Below are positions 33,991 to 44,850 of a stretch of DNA of 64,000 nt, piece by piece. This DNA is from Amia ocellicauda (taxonomy: Eukaryota > Chordata > Actinopteri > Amiiformes > Amiidae). The position numbers and the translations under genes are program-made. The first letter of the stretch is position 1; every line of letters begins with the position of its first letter. The notes under the pieces were generated by a model. The model searched no databases and had not been told where the DNA came from. It was given only the letters and a program-made list of their open reading frames with translations. The stretch spans positions 988,501 through 1,052,500 of the forward strand of contig NC_089864.1 in the NCBI RefSeq assembly GCF_036373705.1. Direction: 5' to 3'.

Positions 33991-33999
33991 GCTAGAATT

Positions 34000-34845
34000 A
34001 TCCGGAGACTCATCATGAAATGTAAGACTCTCACATCGCATTTAGTTCAATCTCACCACCACTAGGTGCAAACATTAAGAAAATACAGGTAAGAAATAAT
34101 AATACCATTTTTTTTTTAATGAAAGGATATTGTTCAATTCTCAAAACAGTGAAGAACAACTGAGTCCATCTGTGGTCTGAGTCCTGTGAGTGTGGAGCAA
34201 AGGGGAAGGGGGAATAAGGCCTCAATAAGCAGGAAAACTCAGGGTTCATTCAGGGTGTCGTGTTGATCAAGTTAATTCTTTATTGATGCACATGGAGAGA
34301 GAAACAGTACCCTGGCAGCGTGACATTGCTCTCTGACTCCTCTGAGCAGGAGTTTAATACACTTGTACAGACAAAGAAACAGTGATTAGATAAAGAGTAA
34401 CATCTTGCAATAACGAATCAAACCCCAGAGTGAGCTGCCCTTGAGTTACGTGCTTCAGCAGACATCAACCTGACTCTCAAGCCGGACTTATCAGAGACAC
34501 AAATGTTGTAAAGACTCGGGTCACAGGAACAGCCAGGGGAATGGAGGACTCGGGTGCGGGCAAAAGGCAGGACAATAACATACGTGGGTCGAATACCAGT
34601 GAACAGGGCAATGCGGGCAAAACAAGAAAGAGTGGTCGTTATATCAGGGGTTGGGTCGTTCGATCAGGCAGAAAGAACATCAAAAAACAGGCAAGGGTCA
34701 GTAAACCCTAATTGTCAAAACACTAAGAGGGAAAACAAGCTCGGAAATGCTGCTAAGTGCAGACAAGACTTTGGAATAAAGGTATGGCGTTGATGAAACA
34801 GAGAAACAGGAGACAGATGAAGGTAATTATTCAATAATTATGAAA
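34000..34845. repeat. Repeat-derived DNA, class uncertain
   Basis: Positions 34500-34790 contain GACAATAACATACGTGGGTC, TTCGATCAGGCAGAAAGAAC and GGAAAACAAGCTCGGAAATG. This phrasing resembles repeats seen in many fish genomes. No coding domain or termini found. Positions 34010-34480 hold nothing I recognise. Confidence 0.4.
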
Positions 34846-35023
34846 TAACTATTGCAGTACCTATATACAATACATTTCAGTTTAAATTCGAGATTAGCAG
34901 TATATATTTAAGCTATATTAGGGTATATATGTCATATGTGTTGCAGAATGTATTTAAGCTGTATGGCAGTATATGTTTAATATGTATTGCAGTATTTAAT
35001 TAAGCTGTATTGTTCTGTATTTC

Positions 35024-36673
35024 CTACTCAGTTCGGGGGTGTCCGCTCCTCTTCAGTGCAAATTCTTCTGCTGCTGTCCTTTAAACAGGAAAGAGAAACA
35101 GAGAGAGAGAGAAGCAAGCTTAATACAGTAATACAGCAGAGTACAATACAGTCCAGGCCAGTGTAATACAGTCCAGTGCAATACAGTCCAGTCCAGTGTA
35201 ATACAGTCCAGTGAAATACAGTCCAGTGTAATACAGTCCAGTCCAGTGTAATACAGTCCATTGTGATACAGTCCAGTCCAGTGTAATACAGTCCAGTGCA
35301 ATACAGTCCAGTCCAGTGTAATACAGTCCATTTCAGTGTAATACAGTCCAGTGTAATACAGTCCAGTCCAGTGTAATACAGTCCAGTGTCATACAGTCCA
35401 GTCCAGTGTAATACAGTCCAGTGTCATACAGTCCAGTGTCATACAGTCCAGTGTAATACAGTCCAGTCCAGTGTAATACAGTCCAGTGTAATACAGTCCA
35501 GTCCAGTGTAATACAGTCCAGAGTAATACCGTCCAGTCCAGAGTAATACAGCCCAGTGTAATACAGTCCAGTCCAGAGTAATACAGTCCAGTCCAGTGTA
35601 ATACAGTCCAGTGGAATACAGTCCAGTCCAGTGTAATACAGTCCAGGTCAGGTCAGACCCACCTGTCTCTCTCTCTGGTCGCTCTGACAGCAGCTGCAGT
35701 GGCCAGGAGGAACGTCAGAGCCGCCAGCCCCACTCCTGAGAACATCAGAGCCGCTGCAGTTGTGGTCGCTGGTGTTGCTGTTTGTCTTGGTTGTTGCTCT
35801 GTAAGAATCAGTGTGAGTCACTCACTGTACACAGCAACCTCTGAGTCTGAGGGGCAAACCAGTCACACGTCACATGAAAGGGTTACAAATAAAACTGTTT
35901 ATTTTAAAAGATGCATTAGTAAAATGCAATCATCATTGGGTGTTTAAAATGTGGCATGATGCCTAGTTTCTTGCTATTGGCTATGGATGTATGGGATCAT
36001 ATGTTAATCATTGGAACCTGTATGTGGAAGATATATAAGCTATAGATTCTTCTGGAAGAGTGCCGTAGAATGGTAGCTGTGAGCAGTAAACACTACGGCC
36101 TGCTGATGCCCTGATGTCCGAATACAGCAGTTCGTCCTTTTGGAACTTTTTGTCTCTTTTCTTTTATTCATATCTGTTATATACACAACAACCTGAACAG
36201 CCTGTGTGGAAGGAGGGCTGACCATGGCTGGCCACAATAGGGCAGAGCACTTGTCAGTCAAGCCAAGGGAACAGTCTACAGCAAAGGAGGAGGATGGGAG
36301 ACTGTCCTAGGCTGCGATAGGGTAGAGTAGCTGTCGATCAAGACAAAGGCAAAGGAGAGAGACTGGGCTCCAACAGGCCCAAACTCCTGCCAGTCATTTT
36401 AAGATGCCACCCTGCAGCTACTTCCTGGGTGCAGTGCTGACCACCCGCCTCTCGCTCTCTCTCTCTCTCAGCTCCGCAGGGAGGGATCGCAGCGTCTCTG
36501 TGGATTCCCATTATATGATGAGCTGACTGTGTGAGACGCACTGCGCACTGCGCTGGGGTCCCACCAAGCTCTGAGTGGAGCTGCCAGCCGTCCCCTGCAG
36601 GGTCAGTGCGCCACTCACAGCACACAGTGTGGACCCGCTGAGACTGCAGCGGGCAGGACGCTCTCACACTCAG

Positions 36674-36707
<34 letters not shown>

Positions 36708-39700
36708 TGCGGAGGATAGGAGACAGAGGGAGGAACGAGAGAGGGCTACAGAGGGAGACTGAGACTGAGTGAGAGATGGCAAGAAAGAATGAGGGAGGGA
36801 AAGGATTACATAAGACAATGACAAAGGGAGACAGGGACGGCATTACCTATCACAGTGAGGATGATCTCTCTCACACTATTATATTTAATATTGGTTATTC
36901 AACACTAAACAGGTTTCATCAGCTGACATCTTCCTCTCTGTCAGTGTCTCTCTCTCAGCACTGGCATTTACAGAAGGACTACAGTGACCATGAGCCTTTG
37001 CTCTGAAGGACAGAAAGAGGCAGGAAATGGTACATAAAACAGGAAGAAGGAAGACAATGAGAGAGAGGGAGAGACATTCACATCTTTCTGCTCAGTCTCA
37101 GAGTTCATTGTCCCTCTGCCTGCGCTGACAGTTTCTACAGTGTCTCAGTGCGTCTGTCACAGCAGTTTCATGGACAATAGAGACCTCTCACTTGGTCATC
37201 ACTGGGCTTTAGCTGTGCTGTGTCTCAGCACTGAGCTACTTCATTATCCTGTCTTTAACTCTGACTTGAACTCCTGCAGTGCAGCACAGTTACCTGTCAC
37301 AGTGAGGCTGATGTCTCTGTAGCTGCTCCCACTGCCCTCACACCTGTAGTCACCCTGGTCCCTCTCAGTCAGGTGAGAGAGGAGGAGAGAGAGGTTTCCA
37401 GGAGAGACAGAGTTAAACAGCCGCACTCTGTCTCTGTAGCTGGAGTGGACGGTCCCATCAGAGTGCACTATCACAGTGGCACTCGGTCCTGGGTTGAGAA
37501 TCCACCTGAGTGTCTCAGGCTGAGAGCGAGGGTCAGCGCAGGAGCAGGACAGGAGGACTGAGGCTCCAGAGAGAGCAGAGATCACAGTGGGACCAGGGTC
37601 TGACACAGTGCAGCCTGGAGTACAAAACACACAGTCAGTGTAGAGAGAGAGAGTAAGGAAGGGAGAGGTGGGGGTGAGAAGGGTTAATCCTTTCACACAG
37701 ATAAAGGAGATAATGACAGGGAAACTTAAAACAATAAATACTCATTATTTAAAAACTACATTTCTAATCAGTTTGAACTAAAAATGAGAGAGGAAATAAT
37801 CAGGTAGACAGAAAATTACAGTTTTTAAGTAGTTAAAGTTATAAGTTGTGATTTTTGTTTTATACAATACTAAATGAAGGTTCACTGAATTTTACAAGCA
37901 AAAAATGAATTAAAAAAAAAAGGAAATGTAAAGATATAAACTGAAGACGTAGATCAAAGAGACAGGCAGGAGGTAAGCCTATATAAGACTATAAAACTGC
38001 AATACAACCTAATAAACGAATACTACGGATCAAGCTAGTAATAATAATTATAATTCTTAATAAAAATCAATATAGTTCTCTATCGGCTCAAATTAGCGCC
38101 ATAAGTATCGCATTCCAAAAATTGGAAAAAATTGATGTTGAGATCAAACATAAAAAAATCAAAAGCAAGATGTATAGAATTGTAAACGAAAAAAAATGTA
38201 TCGAAAGCAAAAAAAAAACGATATCAAAACTGGCTGCAGCCCCTGTCTTCGCTTGCGATGCTGTGATCTTCGTTTCTTTGCTTTGTTTTTTTTCTTTTAC
38301 AATTCTATACATTTTGCTTTAGATTTTTTTATTTTTGATCTCAACATCAATTTCTTGTCAAATTTTTTTGTTCGTTTACAATATATATATTTTTGGCAAA
38401 TATATATATTTTCAAGTTAGTCAGCCTCCTCCCCAAGTCTATGGAAGTGAAGCCTGCAATCCCCACAAACAGAGACCCCAGAGCACACACTGGTTTGACA
38501 ATGTTAAATTTTTATTAATTTCATCCCACACCTTGTGTTTCAATGTGTTAGTGAAAGTTTCCGAAAATGATACATTTCTCTACATTATATTTCAATAACT
38601 AGCATAGATTCTCAGTTAACTGTGATCATCGCAGCTTTAGAGAAACGTCCGCCATGTTTTTTTTTCCTTCGGGTGTCTGAAAATTCCCAGAGTGCAGTGC
38701 GCGATTGACTACGTAAGACCAGTCTAGACCAGTGTAAGGAAAGACGGTTTTATGCAACGGACTTAACGGAGTGTCTATCATTAGTAGGACTTACTATCAT
38801 ACTAAGACAAAGACTTTGTCTATGTTTATGCATCCGGCCCCAGGGTTATGTTTTTCCAGAAGAAAGCCAGATCTCAGGGACACAGGTACCGCTTCACCCT
38901 GGACAACAGCCCCCTGGAGCTCTGCACCAGCTACAGCTACCTGGGCCTGATCATCAGTGTGTCTGGCAGCTTCACCCTGGCTCTGAATGCATTGAGACAT
39001 AAAGCACGCAGGGCTTTCTATGCCATAAAGAATCGCCTCTACAAAATCAAACCTCCAATACAAATCTGGCTAAAAATGTTTGAGTGTTATTCAACAATCC
39101 TTCTGTTGGACATTTTATTTGGAGTTCTGCACACACCTCCTGCAGGTTCACAGGAGCGCAGCCAACAGCGCCTGCAGGGCCGAGTTGGGCCGGTACCCCT
39201 TACTCCTCTCCATACAGAAGCGAGCGCTAAACTACTGGGTCCACCTGCAGCAGTGTGAGAGAGCCCCCTAGCATGGTGCAGGAGCTCAGCCAATTGAGCC
39301 AAATCAACACCAGTGAGCTCCAGAGCACCAACTGCAAAAAACTCCCAGCAAACACGATGAAAACCATTAATACCAATCTGGAAACCAGCTACAAATTAAA
39401 CTGGAAACATGAAATTGGATCCAATAATAAACTACAGTGCTATTCGGCCCTAAAGAAAGAGTTCACCCTGGTAGAGTATCTGTTTAGGGTCAAAAACACA
39501 AAACTCAGACAGAACTGACCAGTACAGGCTCAGTGACCACAGCCTGGCCATTGAAAACCTGGATCGCCAGAGAAAAGCAGCTGTGTGGTCTCTGTGATCA
39601 GGCAGAGGTTGAAACAGAGCCGCACTTCCTGCTGTCCTGTCCCAAATATAAACAAATCAGGGAGACCTACTGGCAACAAATAAAACATAAAATCCCTGAA

Positions 39701-41020
39701 TTCGATCAGCTCCCTGATGGCTGCAAACTCCCCGTCCTGCTAGGAGAGGAGCAGCGCACTGCGACCATCGAAGCCCAATATGTGTCCACCTGCCACGGCC
39801 TGTGGGAATTCAATGCCTTTTTTGTTGATATAATTGTCATGTCACAGATTGATACATATTCCAAATATGGTATACATTCTACTTTGTTATTTTATTGTGT
39901 ACAATATTCGTTCAACTGTATTGTGTCATGCTATGTTTGTCTTGTTTGATAGTATGGTCATGCCATATAAAGCTCCTTTTGAATTTTAATTTTAATTTGA
40001 GAGAGAGACAGAGGCGAGTGGAAGATGAGGAGAGACATAGGGGTAGTCTTTCTCCCCGGCTGTCATGATCTCAATCAATCAATGAAAAGAGATAGAGAGG
40101 GAGAGAGGGACAATGGGGCTAAAGGTGGGCAGGGACAGATGGAGAGAGAGGTGGGGAGATATTGAGTGCAAGAGAGAATAAAAAAATGAACAGCTTTATT
40201 TTAAATTTAAAAGGACACAGAGAAAGATAAATATATATATAGAACCACACATATCCGCTTTCACACGGCTCTAAAAACAAAACAAACGCTGCCCAGCAAA
40301 CCATGTAAAAAATGTATATATAAATATGTTACTACTATGTGTGCTACTATTAAAAGATTCAAATTAATTAACAGAGGGGGCAGGGAAGGGGTTGCAATGT
40401 CTTATTAACAGACTCTGAAGAGGAACCTGGGAGAGGAGAGCAAGTGGAACCACAGAGCTGATCTCACAACTACAGCAGGAGGAGGAGGAGGAGGAGGAGA
40501 AGGAAGCCAAGAAGAAGGGGCAAAGCAAACAAAAAACATTAATTATTTGATAGTTTGTACACAGTGGATATACTGTCAGTCATACAATAATAAAAAGAAG
40601 AAGAATGATGAGGGAGAGAGAAGAGGCAAATGGGGGTGACAGAGAGAGAGACAGATACTGTGAAATCCTCAAATACAACAAACACACATTGAACAAAAAA
40701 AGCACACACAAACGCCCAACAAACACAGAAAGACATTGAAGAATCCCTCGACCTAAACCAGTTCTGTGAAAAGTGGGACAATTTAGACACAGCAACGACT
40801 GAGGAATTAGCTCTTAATCTCTTAAGATTGCTGCTGTCGCCCACAGAGCCGGGGTTTCAGCAGAGCCTGGTCCTGTTAGAGCCGTGCTGTCTGTATACTG
40901 TAATTATTAGCATTAGCATTATTATTAGCAATGGTATTAATGTCACTGTCAAGATTATTAGTCACTATTATTATTATTATTATTATTATTTTTTTTTTAT
41001 TATTATTATTATTTTTTTTA

Positions 41021-41089
<69 letters not shown>

Positions 41090-43047
41090 CTGTTACATAA
41101 ATAGTAAAAGCTGTGGCAAAAAATGCCTTGTCATGCCAATGAAGCAAATTTGAGTTGAATTGAGACAGAGACAGAGACAGAGCTCAGCATCTGTGTCCTG
41201 TTTCCTCTCAGACCCTCCGCAGTGAAGAGGGACCTCCTCCCCCCACACACCCCCACAGATGAGCACAGAGCAGTGGACCTCTGAGTCAGTCAGAGCCCTC
41301 ACTCCCTGTCCTGCAATACAGAGCAGCCCCAGAGTTCACCCCCACCTGCCCCCTCCTCTCGTCAGCTAGTGAGGTCACACTTCCTGTGGGGGGTCTGCTG
41401 AACAAACGCCAACAGACACGTGACTCACGAACACGCAGTTCAATCACACACTGCCCACCCTGTGGGACATCACTGTCTGTATTAGAGTCAGTAACACTGT
41501 CTGTATTAGAGTCACAGTAACACTGTCTGTATTAGAGTCACAGTAACACTGTCTGTATTAGAGTCACAGTATCACTGTCTGTATTAGAGTCACAGTAACA
41601 CTGTCTGTATTAGAGTCACAGTAACACTGTCTGTATTAGAGTCAGTAACACTGTCTGTATTAGAGTCACAGTAACACTGTCTGTATTAGAGTCACAGTAA
41701 CTGTCTGTATTAGAGTCCCAGTAACACTGTCTGTATTAGAGTCACTAACACTGTCTGTATTAGAGTCAGTAACACTGTCTGTATTAGAGTCAGTAACACT
41801 GTCTGTATTAGAGTCACTAACACTGTCTGTATTAGAGTCACTAACACTGTCTGTATTAGAGTCAGTATCACTGTCTGTATTAGAGTCAGTAACACTGTCT
41901 GTATTAGAGTCAGTAACACTGTCTGTATTAGAGTCACAGTATCACTGTCTGTATTAGAGTCACTAACACTGTCTGTATTAGAGTCAGTAACACTGTCTGT
42001 ATTAGAGTCACTAACACTGTCTGTATTAGAGTCACAGTATCACTGTTTGTATTAGAGTCACTAACACTGTCTGTATTAGAGTCAGTAACACTGTCTGTAT
42101 TAGAGTCAATAACACTGTCTGTATTAGAGTCACAGTATCACTGTCTGTATTAGAGTCACTAACACTGTCTGTATTAGAGTCACAGTAACACTGTCTGTAT
42201 TAGAGTCAGTAACACTGTCTGTATTAGAGTCACAGTAACACTGTCTGTATTAGAGTCACTAACACTGTCTGTATTAGAGTCACAGTAACACTGTCTGTAT
42301 TAGAGTCACTAACACTGTCTGTATTAGAGTCACAGTATCACTGTCTGTATTAGAGTCACTAACACTGTCTGTATTAGAGTCAGTAACACTGTCTGTATTA
42401 GAGTCACTAACACTGTCTGTATTAGAGTCACAGTAACACTGTCTGTATTCGAGTCACAGTAACACTGTCGGTATTAGAATCACAGTAACACTGTCTGTAT
42501 TAGAGTCACTAACACTGTCTATATTAGAGTCCCAGTAACACTGTCTGTATTAGAGTCACAGTATCACTGTCTGTATTAGAGTCAGTAACACTGTCTGTAT
42601 TAGAGTCACAGTAACACTGTCTGTATTAGAGTCACAGTAACACTGTCTATTCGAGTCACAGTAACACTGTCGGTATTAGAGTCAGTAACACTGTCTGTAT
42701 TAGAGTCACAGTAACACTGTCTGTATTAGAGTCAGTAACACTGTCTGTATTAGAGTCACAGTAACACTGTCTGTATTAGAGTCAGTAACACTGTATTAGA
42801 GTCACAGTAACACTGTCTGTATTAGAGTCAGTAACACTGTCTGTATTAGAGTCACAGTAACACTGTTTGTATTAGAGTCACTAACACTGTCTGTATTAGA
42901 GTCAGTAACACTGTCTGTATTAGAGTCAAGTAACACTGTCTGTATTAGAGTCAGAGAAGCTGTGATAGAGATGAACTCACCTGTGGAGATCTGGACCACA
43001 GTGACCAGCAGCAGCACTGACACCCCCACACCTACTGCACACCCCAT
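35024..43047 (-). CDS. V-set Ig membrane receptor gene C (four predicted exons)
   Basis: This is the paralog of the gene at 18.5-25.3 kb. Predicted exons are leader 43047-42981, V domain 37614-37294, stalk/transmembrane 35798-35663 and tail 35078-35024. All junctions keep phase: leader and V in phase 1, transmembrane exon ending in phase 2. The product would be about 190 residues with one V domain, a Thr-rich stalk, a 24-residue hydrophobic span, RATRERDR and an 18-residue tail ending HPRTE without tyrosines. A second V exon is reduced to about 30 bp at 36847-36876. Intron 1 (5.4 kb) holds a LINE, microsatellites and a 1.5-kb minisatellite. Function is inferred from architecture: a surface Ig receptor, perhaps MHC-linked. 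Confidence 0.6.
35140..35645. repeat. 15/20-bp minisatellite in receptor intron, gene C
   Basis: Same ACAGTCCAGTGTAAT units as at 18605-19015, in the equivalent intron between transmembrane and tail exons. Confidence 0.95.
35877..36190. mobile_element. About 310-bp insertion, solo-LTR-like
   Basis: Gene A reads CACATGACGTGAACAGCC at 19238; here about 310 bp interrupt that sequence between CACATGA and CCTGAACAGCC. The insert begins TGAAAGGG, contains ATATATAAGC as a TATA-like box and CTTTTGGAACTTTTTGTCTC near its end, and finishes in ACAACA. That fits a solo long terminal repeat, but a target-site duplication is not clear. No coding sequence. Confidence 0.5.
36495..36690 (-). pseudogene. Exon-like block, third copy
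   Basis: Nearly identical to 19550-19740 (TCCCACCAAGCTCTGAGTGG and so on). The frame containing HTVCCEWRTDPAGDGW is open, but there is no clear donor. Confidence 0.3.
36847..36876 (-). pseudogene. V exon remnant V5
   Basis: Only the last codons before the donor remain, encoding REIILTVIG and followed by GTAATG. The sequence then switches to the intron of the V4 unit. By comparison with gene A, roughly 2.7 kb including most of this exon has been deleted. Confidence 0.7.
37294..37614 (-). CDS. V-set Ig domain exon V4 (gene C)
   Basis: This 321-bp phase 1-1 exon has VLLSCSC, LRWILNPGPSATVIV, YRDRVRLFN, PGNLSLLLS and RDQGDYRCEG. It has the same splice signals as V2 and the same flanking introns. 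Against V2 it has seven replacement changes (Gly-Glu, Leu-Pro, Ile-Thr, Glu-Val, Asp-His, Arg-Ser, Thr-Arg, V2 to V4) and one silent change. Confidence 0.87.
38510..38845. repeat. Repeat R, full copy
   Basis: Matches 24270-24532 plus 72 bp (GAGAAACGTCCGCCATG and so on). The related copy at 56195-56515 also has that segment. Confidence 0.75.
38846..39990 (+). pseudogene. LINE C-terminal fragment with 3' tail
   Basis: After [15 protein letters not shown] and YSYLGLIISVSGSF, a second frame at 39533 encodes LCGLCDQAEVETEPHFLLSC then PKYKQIRETYWQQIK, a CxxC...H...C element found after the reverse transcriptase in many LINEs. The tail TGGTCATGCCATATAAAGCT with a GA run ends the element. Frameshifts make it inactive. 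Confidence 0.8.
40010..40960. other. Low-complexity intron DNA with LINE traces
   Basis: GA-rich blocks (40010-40160, 40440-40520) and AT-rich DNA. At 40690-40900 the plus strand gives IEESLDLNQFCEKWDNL and LLSPTEPGFQQSLVLLE, short pieces of the local LINE family. No host exon seen. Confidence 0.6.
40963..41095. repeat. (ATT)n microsatellite
   Basis: About 130 bp of ATT repeats with T-runs; LINE tail-like CATGCCAATGAAGCAAATTT follows at 41133. Confidence 0.95.
41468..42950. repeat. 24/26-bp minisatellite in intron 1 of gene C
   Basis: The same core as the left-edge array (AGTAACACTGTCTGTATTAG), about 59 units. It starts about 25 bases inside the leader-exon donor. Units with AGTCACTAACACTG are frequent here and rare in the left array, and AAATCTG units are absent. 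Confidence 0.97.
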
Positions 43048-43076
43048 TGACTGAGACGCAGAGAGAGACAGTTGTC

Positions 43077-43117
<41 letters not shown>

Positions 43118-43244
43118 AAGGAAGGAGACAATCTGTAACTGGTGCATTATTTTCACTTCCCTCTCTCTCTCTTTTTCTGTGTGTCTCTGTCTCTGTCCAC
43201 TGACCACATCCTTGTTCTCAGTTAACAAAATTCACACTCATACA

Positions 43245-43767
43245 GGGAGAAACAGAAACAGTGAACATCGGAGCTACGCAGGAGTTCTCCAGGACCCGGA
43301 TGATCAGGTTGTTCCTGGAGAGCGTTGCCTTTGTGCCATCTTTCACTTACTATGAGAACAGCTTCTCCGGTCTGCCCAGCATGATGTCACAGATCATGCT
43401 TCCTCTGGAAACAGTGGCTGACCATGTGAACACAGACACTCCCACAGGTGAGCTCATCTTCAGTATTATGTGTTTGTTATGTTTGTTTGTGTCCCTAAGA
43501 ACTGCCCTTAAAAAAAATCTAGTTCAGCAACGATCAGCAGCCCAGTCCTGTCTGAACTCACATGTCACCAAGCATGCCATCCTCAGTGCCACCCCGGCCT
43601 GAGACACACAGGGGGCAGACCCTCCACACTGGGCAGCTCTCCTCACTGCCTGTATCTATTTCAGGGCACAGTGAAGCGGCTCTGATGTTCTCAGGAGTGG
43701 GGCTGGCGGCTCTGATGTTCCTCCTGGCCACTGCAGCTGCTGTCAGAGCAACCAGAGAGAGAAATAG
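43245..43767 (+). CDS. Inverted receptor-like gene D: novel exon plus TM exon
   Basis: Two plus-strand exons are predicted. The first, about 43246-43448 after CACTCATACAG, encodes about 67 residues including TQEFSRTRMIRLFLESVAFV, PSFTYYENSFSGLPSMMSQ and VADHVNTDTPTG, with a phase-1 donor GTGAGC. I do not recognise this ectodomain-like sequence, and it is not an Ig domain. The second, 43665-43767 after TATTTCAG, encodes HSEAALMFSGVGLAALMFLL and RATRERN, the transmembrane segment of the V-set receptors, ending in phase 2 at GTGGGA. The phases fit. No leader, start or tail exon is found, and a truncated Tc1 element ends the downstream intron. It may be a fragment. Confidence 0.45.
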
Positions 43768-43784
43768 GTGGGACTGACCTGACC

Positions 43785-44850
43785 TGGACTGTATTACACT
43801 GGACTGGACTGTATTATACTGGACTATATTACACTGGACTGGACTGTACTACACTGGACTGTATTACAATGGACTGGACTGTAATACACTGGACTGTATT
43901 ACAATGGACTGGACTGTATTACACTGGTCTGTATTACACTGGACTGTATTGCACTGGACTGTATCACACTGGACTGTATTACACTGGACTGTATCACACT
44001 GGACTGTATTACAATGGACTGGACTGTAATACACTGGACTGTATTACAATGGACTGGACTGTATTACACTGGTCTGTATTACACTGGACTGTATTGCACT
44101 GGACTGTATCACACTGGACTATATCACACTGGACTGGACTGTATTACACTGGACTGGACTGTATTACACTGGACTGTATCACACTGGACTGGACTGTATT
44201 ACACTGGACTGTATCACACTGGACTATATTACACTGGACTGGACTGTATTAAACTGGACTGAATTACACTGGACTGGACTGTATTACACTGGACTGTATT
44301 GCACTGGACTGTATCACACTGGACTGGACTGTATTACACTGGACTGTATTGCACTGGACTGTATCACACTGGACTGTATTACACTGGACTGGACTGTATT
44401 ACACTGGACTGTATCACACTGGACTGTATTACACTGGACTGGTCTGTATTACACTGGACTGGACTGTATTACACTGGACTGTATCACACTGGACTGGACT
44501 GTATCACACTGGACTGTATTACACTGGACTGGACTGTATGACACTGGACTGTATTACTCTGGACTGTATCACACTGGACTGTATTACACTGGACTGGACT
44601 GTATTACACTGGACTGAGTTACACTGGACTGGATTACACTGGACTGGACTGTATTACACTGGACTGGACTGTATTGCACTGGACTGTATTACACTGGACT
44701 GGACTGTATTACACTGGACTTTATTACACTGGACTGGACTGTATTACACTGGACTGTATTACACTGGACTGGACTGTGTTACACTGGACTGGACTGTATG
44801 ACACTGGACTGTATTACACTGGACTGGACTGTATCACACTGGACTGTATT
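43785..44850. repeat. 15/20-bp minisatellite, inverted copy
   Basis: GTATTACACTGGACT and GTATTACACTGGACTGGACT units are the reverse complement of the arrays at 18.6 and 35.1 kb, and follow the inverted transmembrane exon just as those do. Confidence 0.95.

Larger units (their letters stand above)
36905..39440. repeat. Segmental duplication, copy 2
   Basis: Partner of 22670-25128. It carries the V4 exon, repeat R with its full 72-bp segment (about 38635-38706) and the LINE fragment, which continues here to about 39990. Confidence 0.9.

Noticed and set aside
41710..41937. 75-codon frame repeating TLIQTVLL
   Set aside because: It arises where 24-bp units (a multiple of three) happen to follow each other; it is not a gene.
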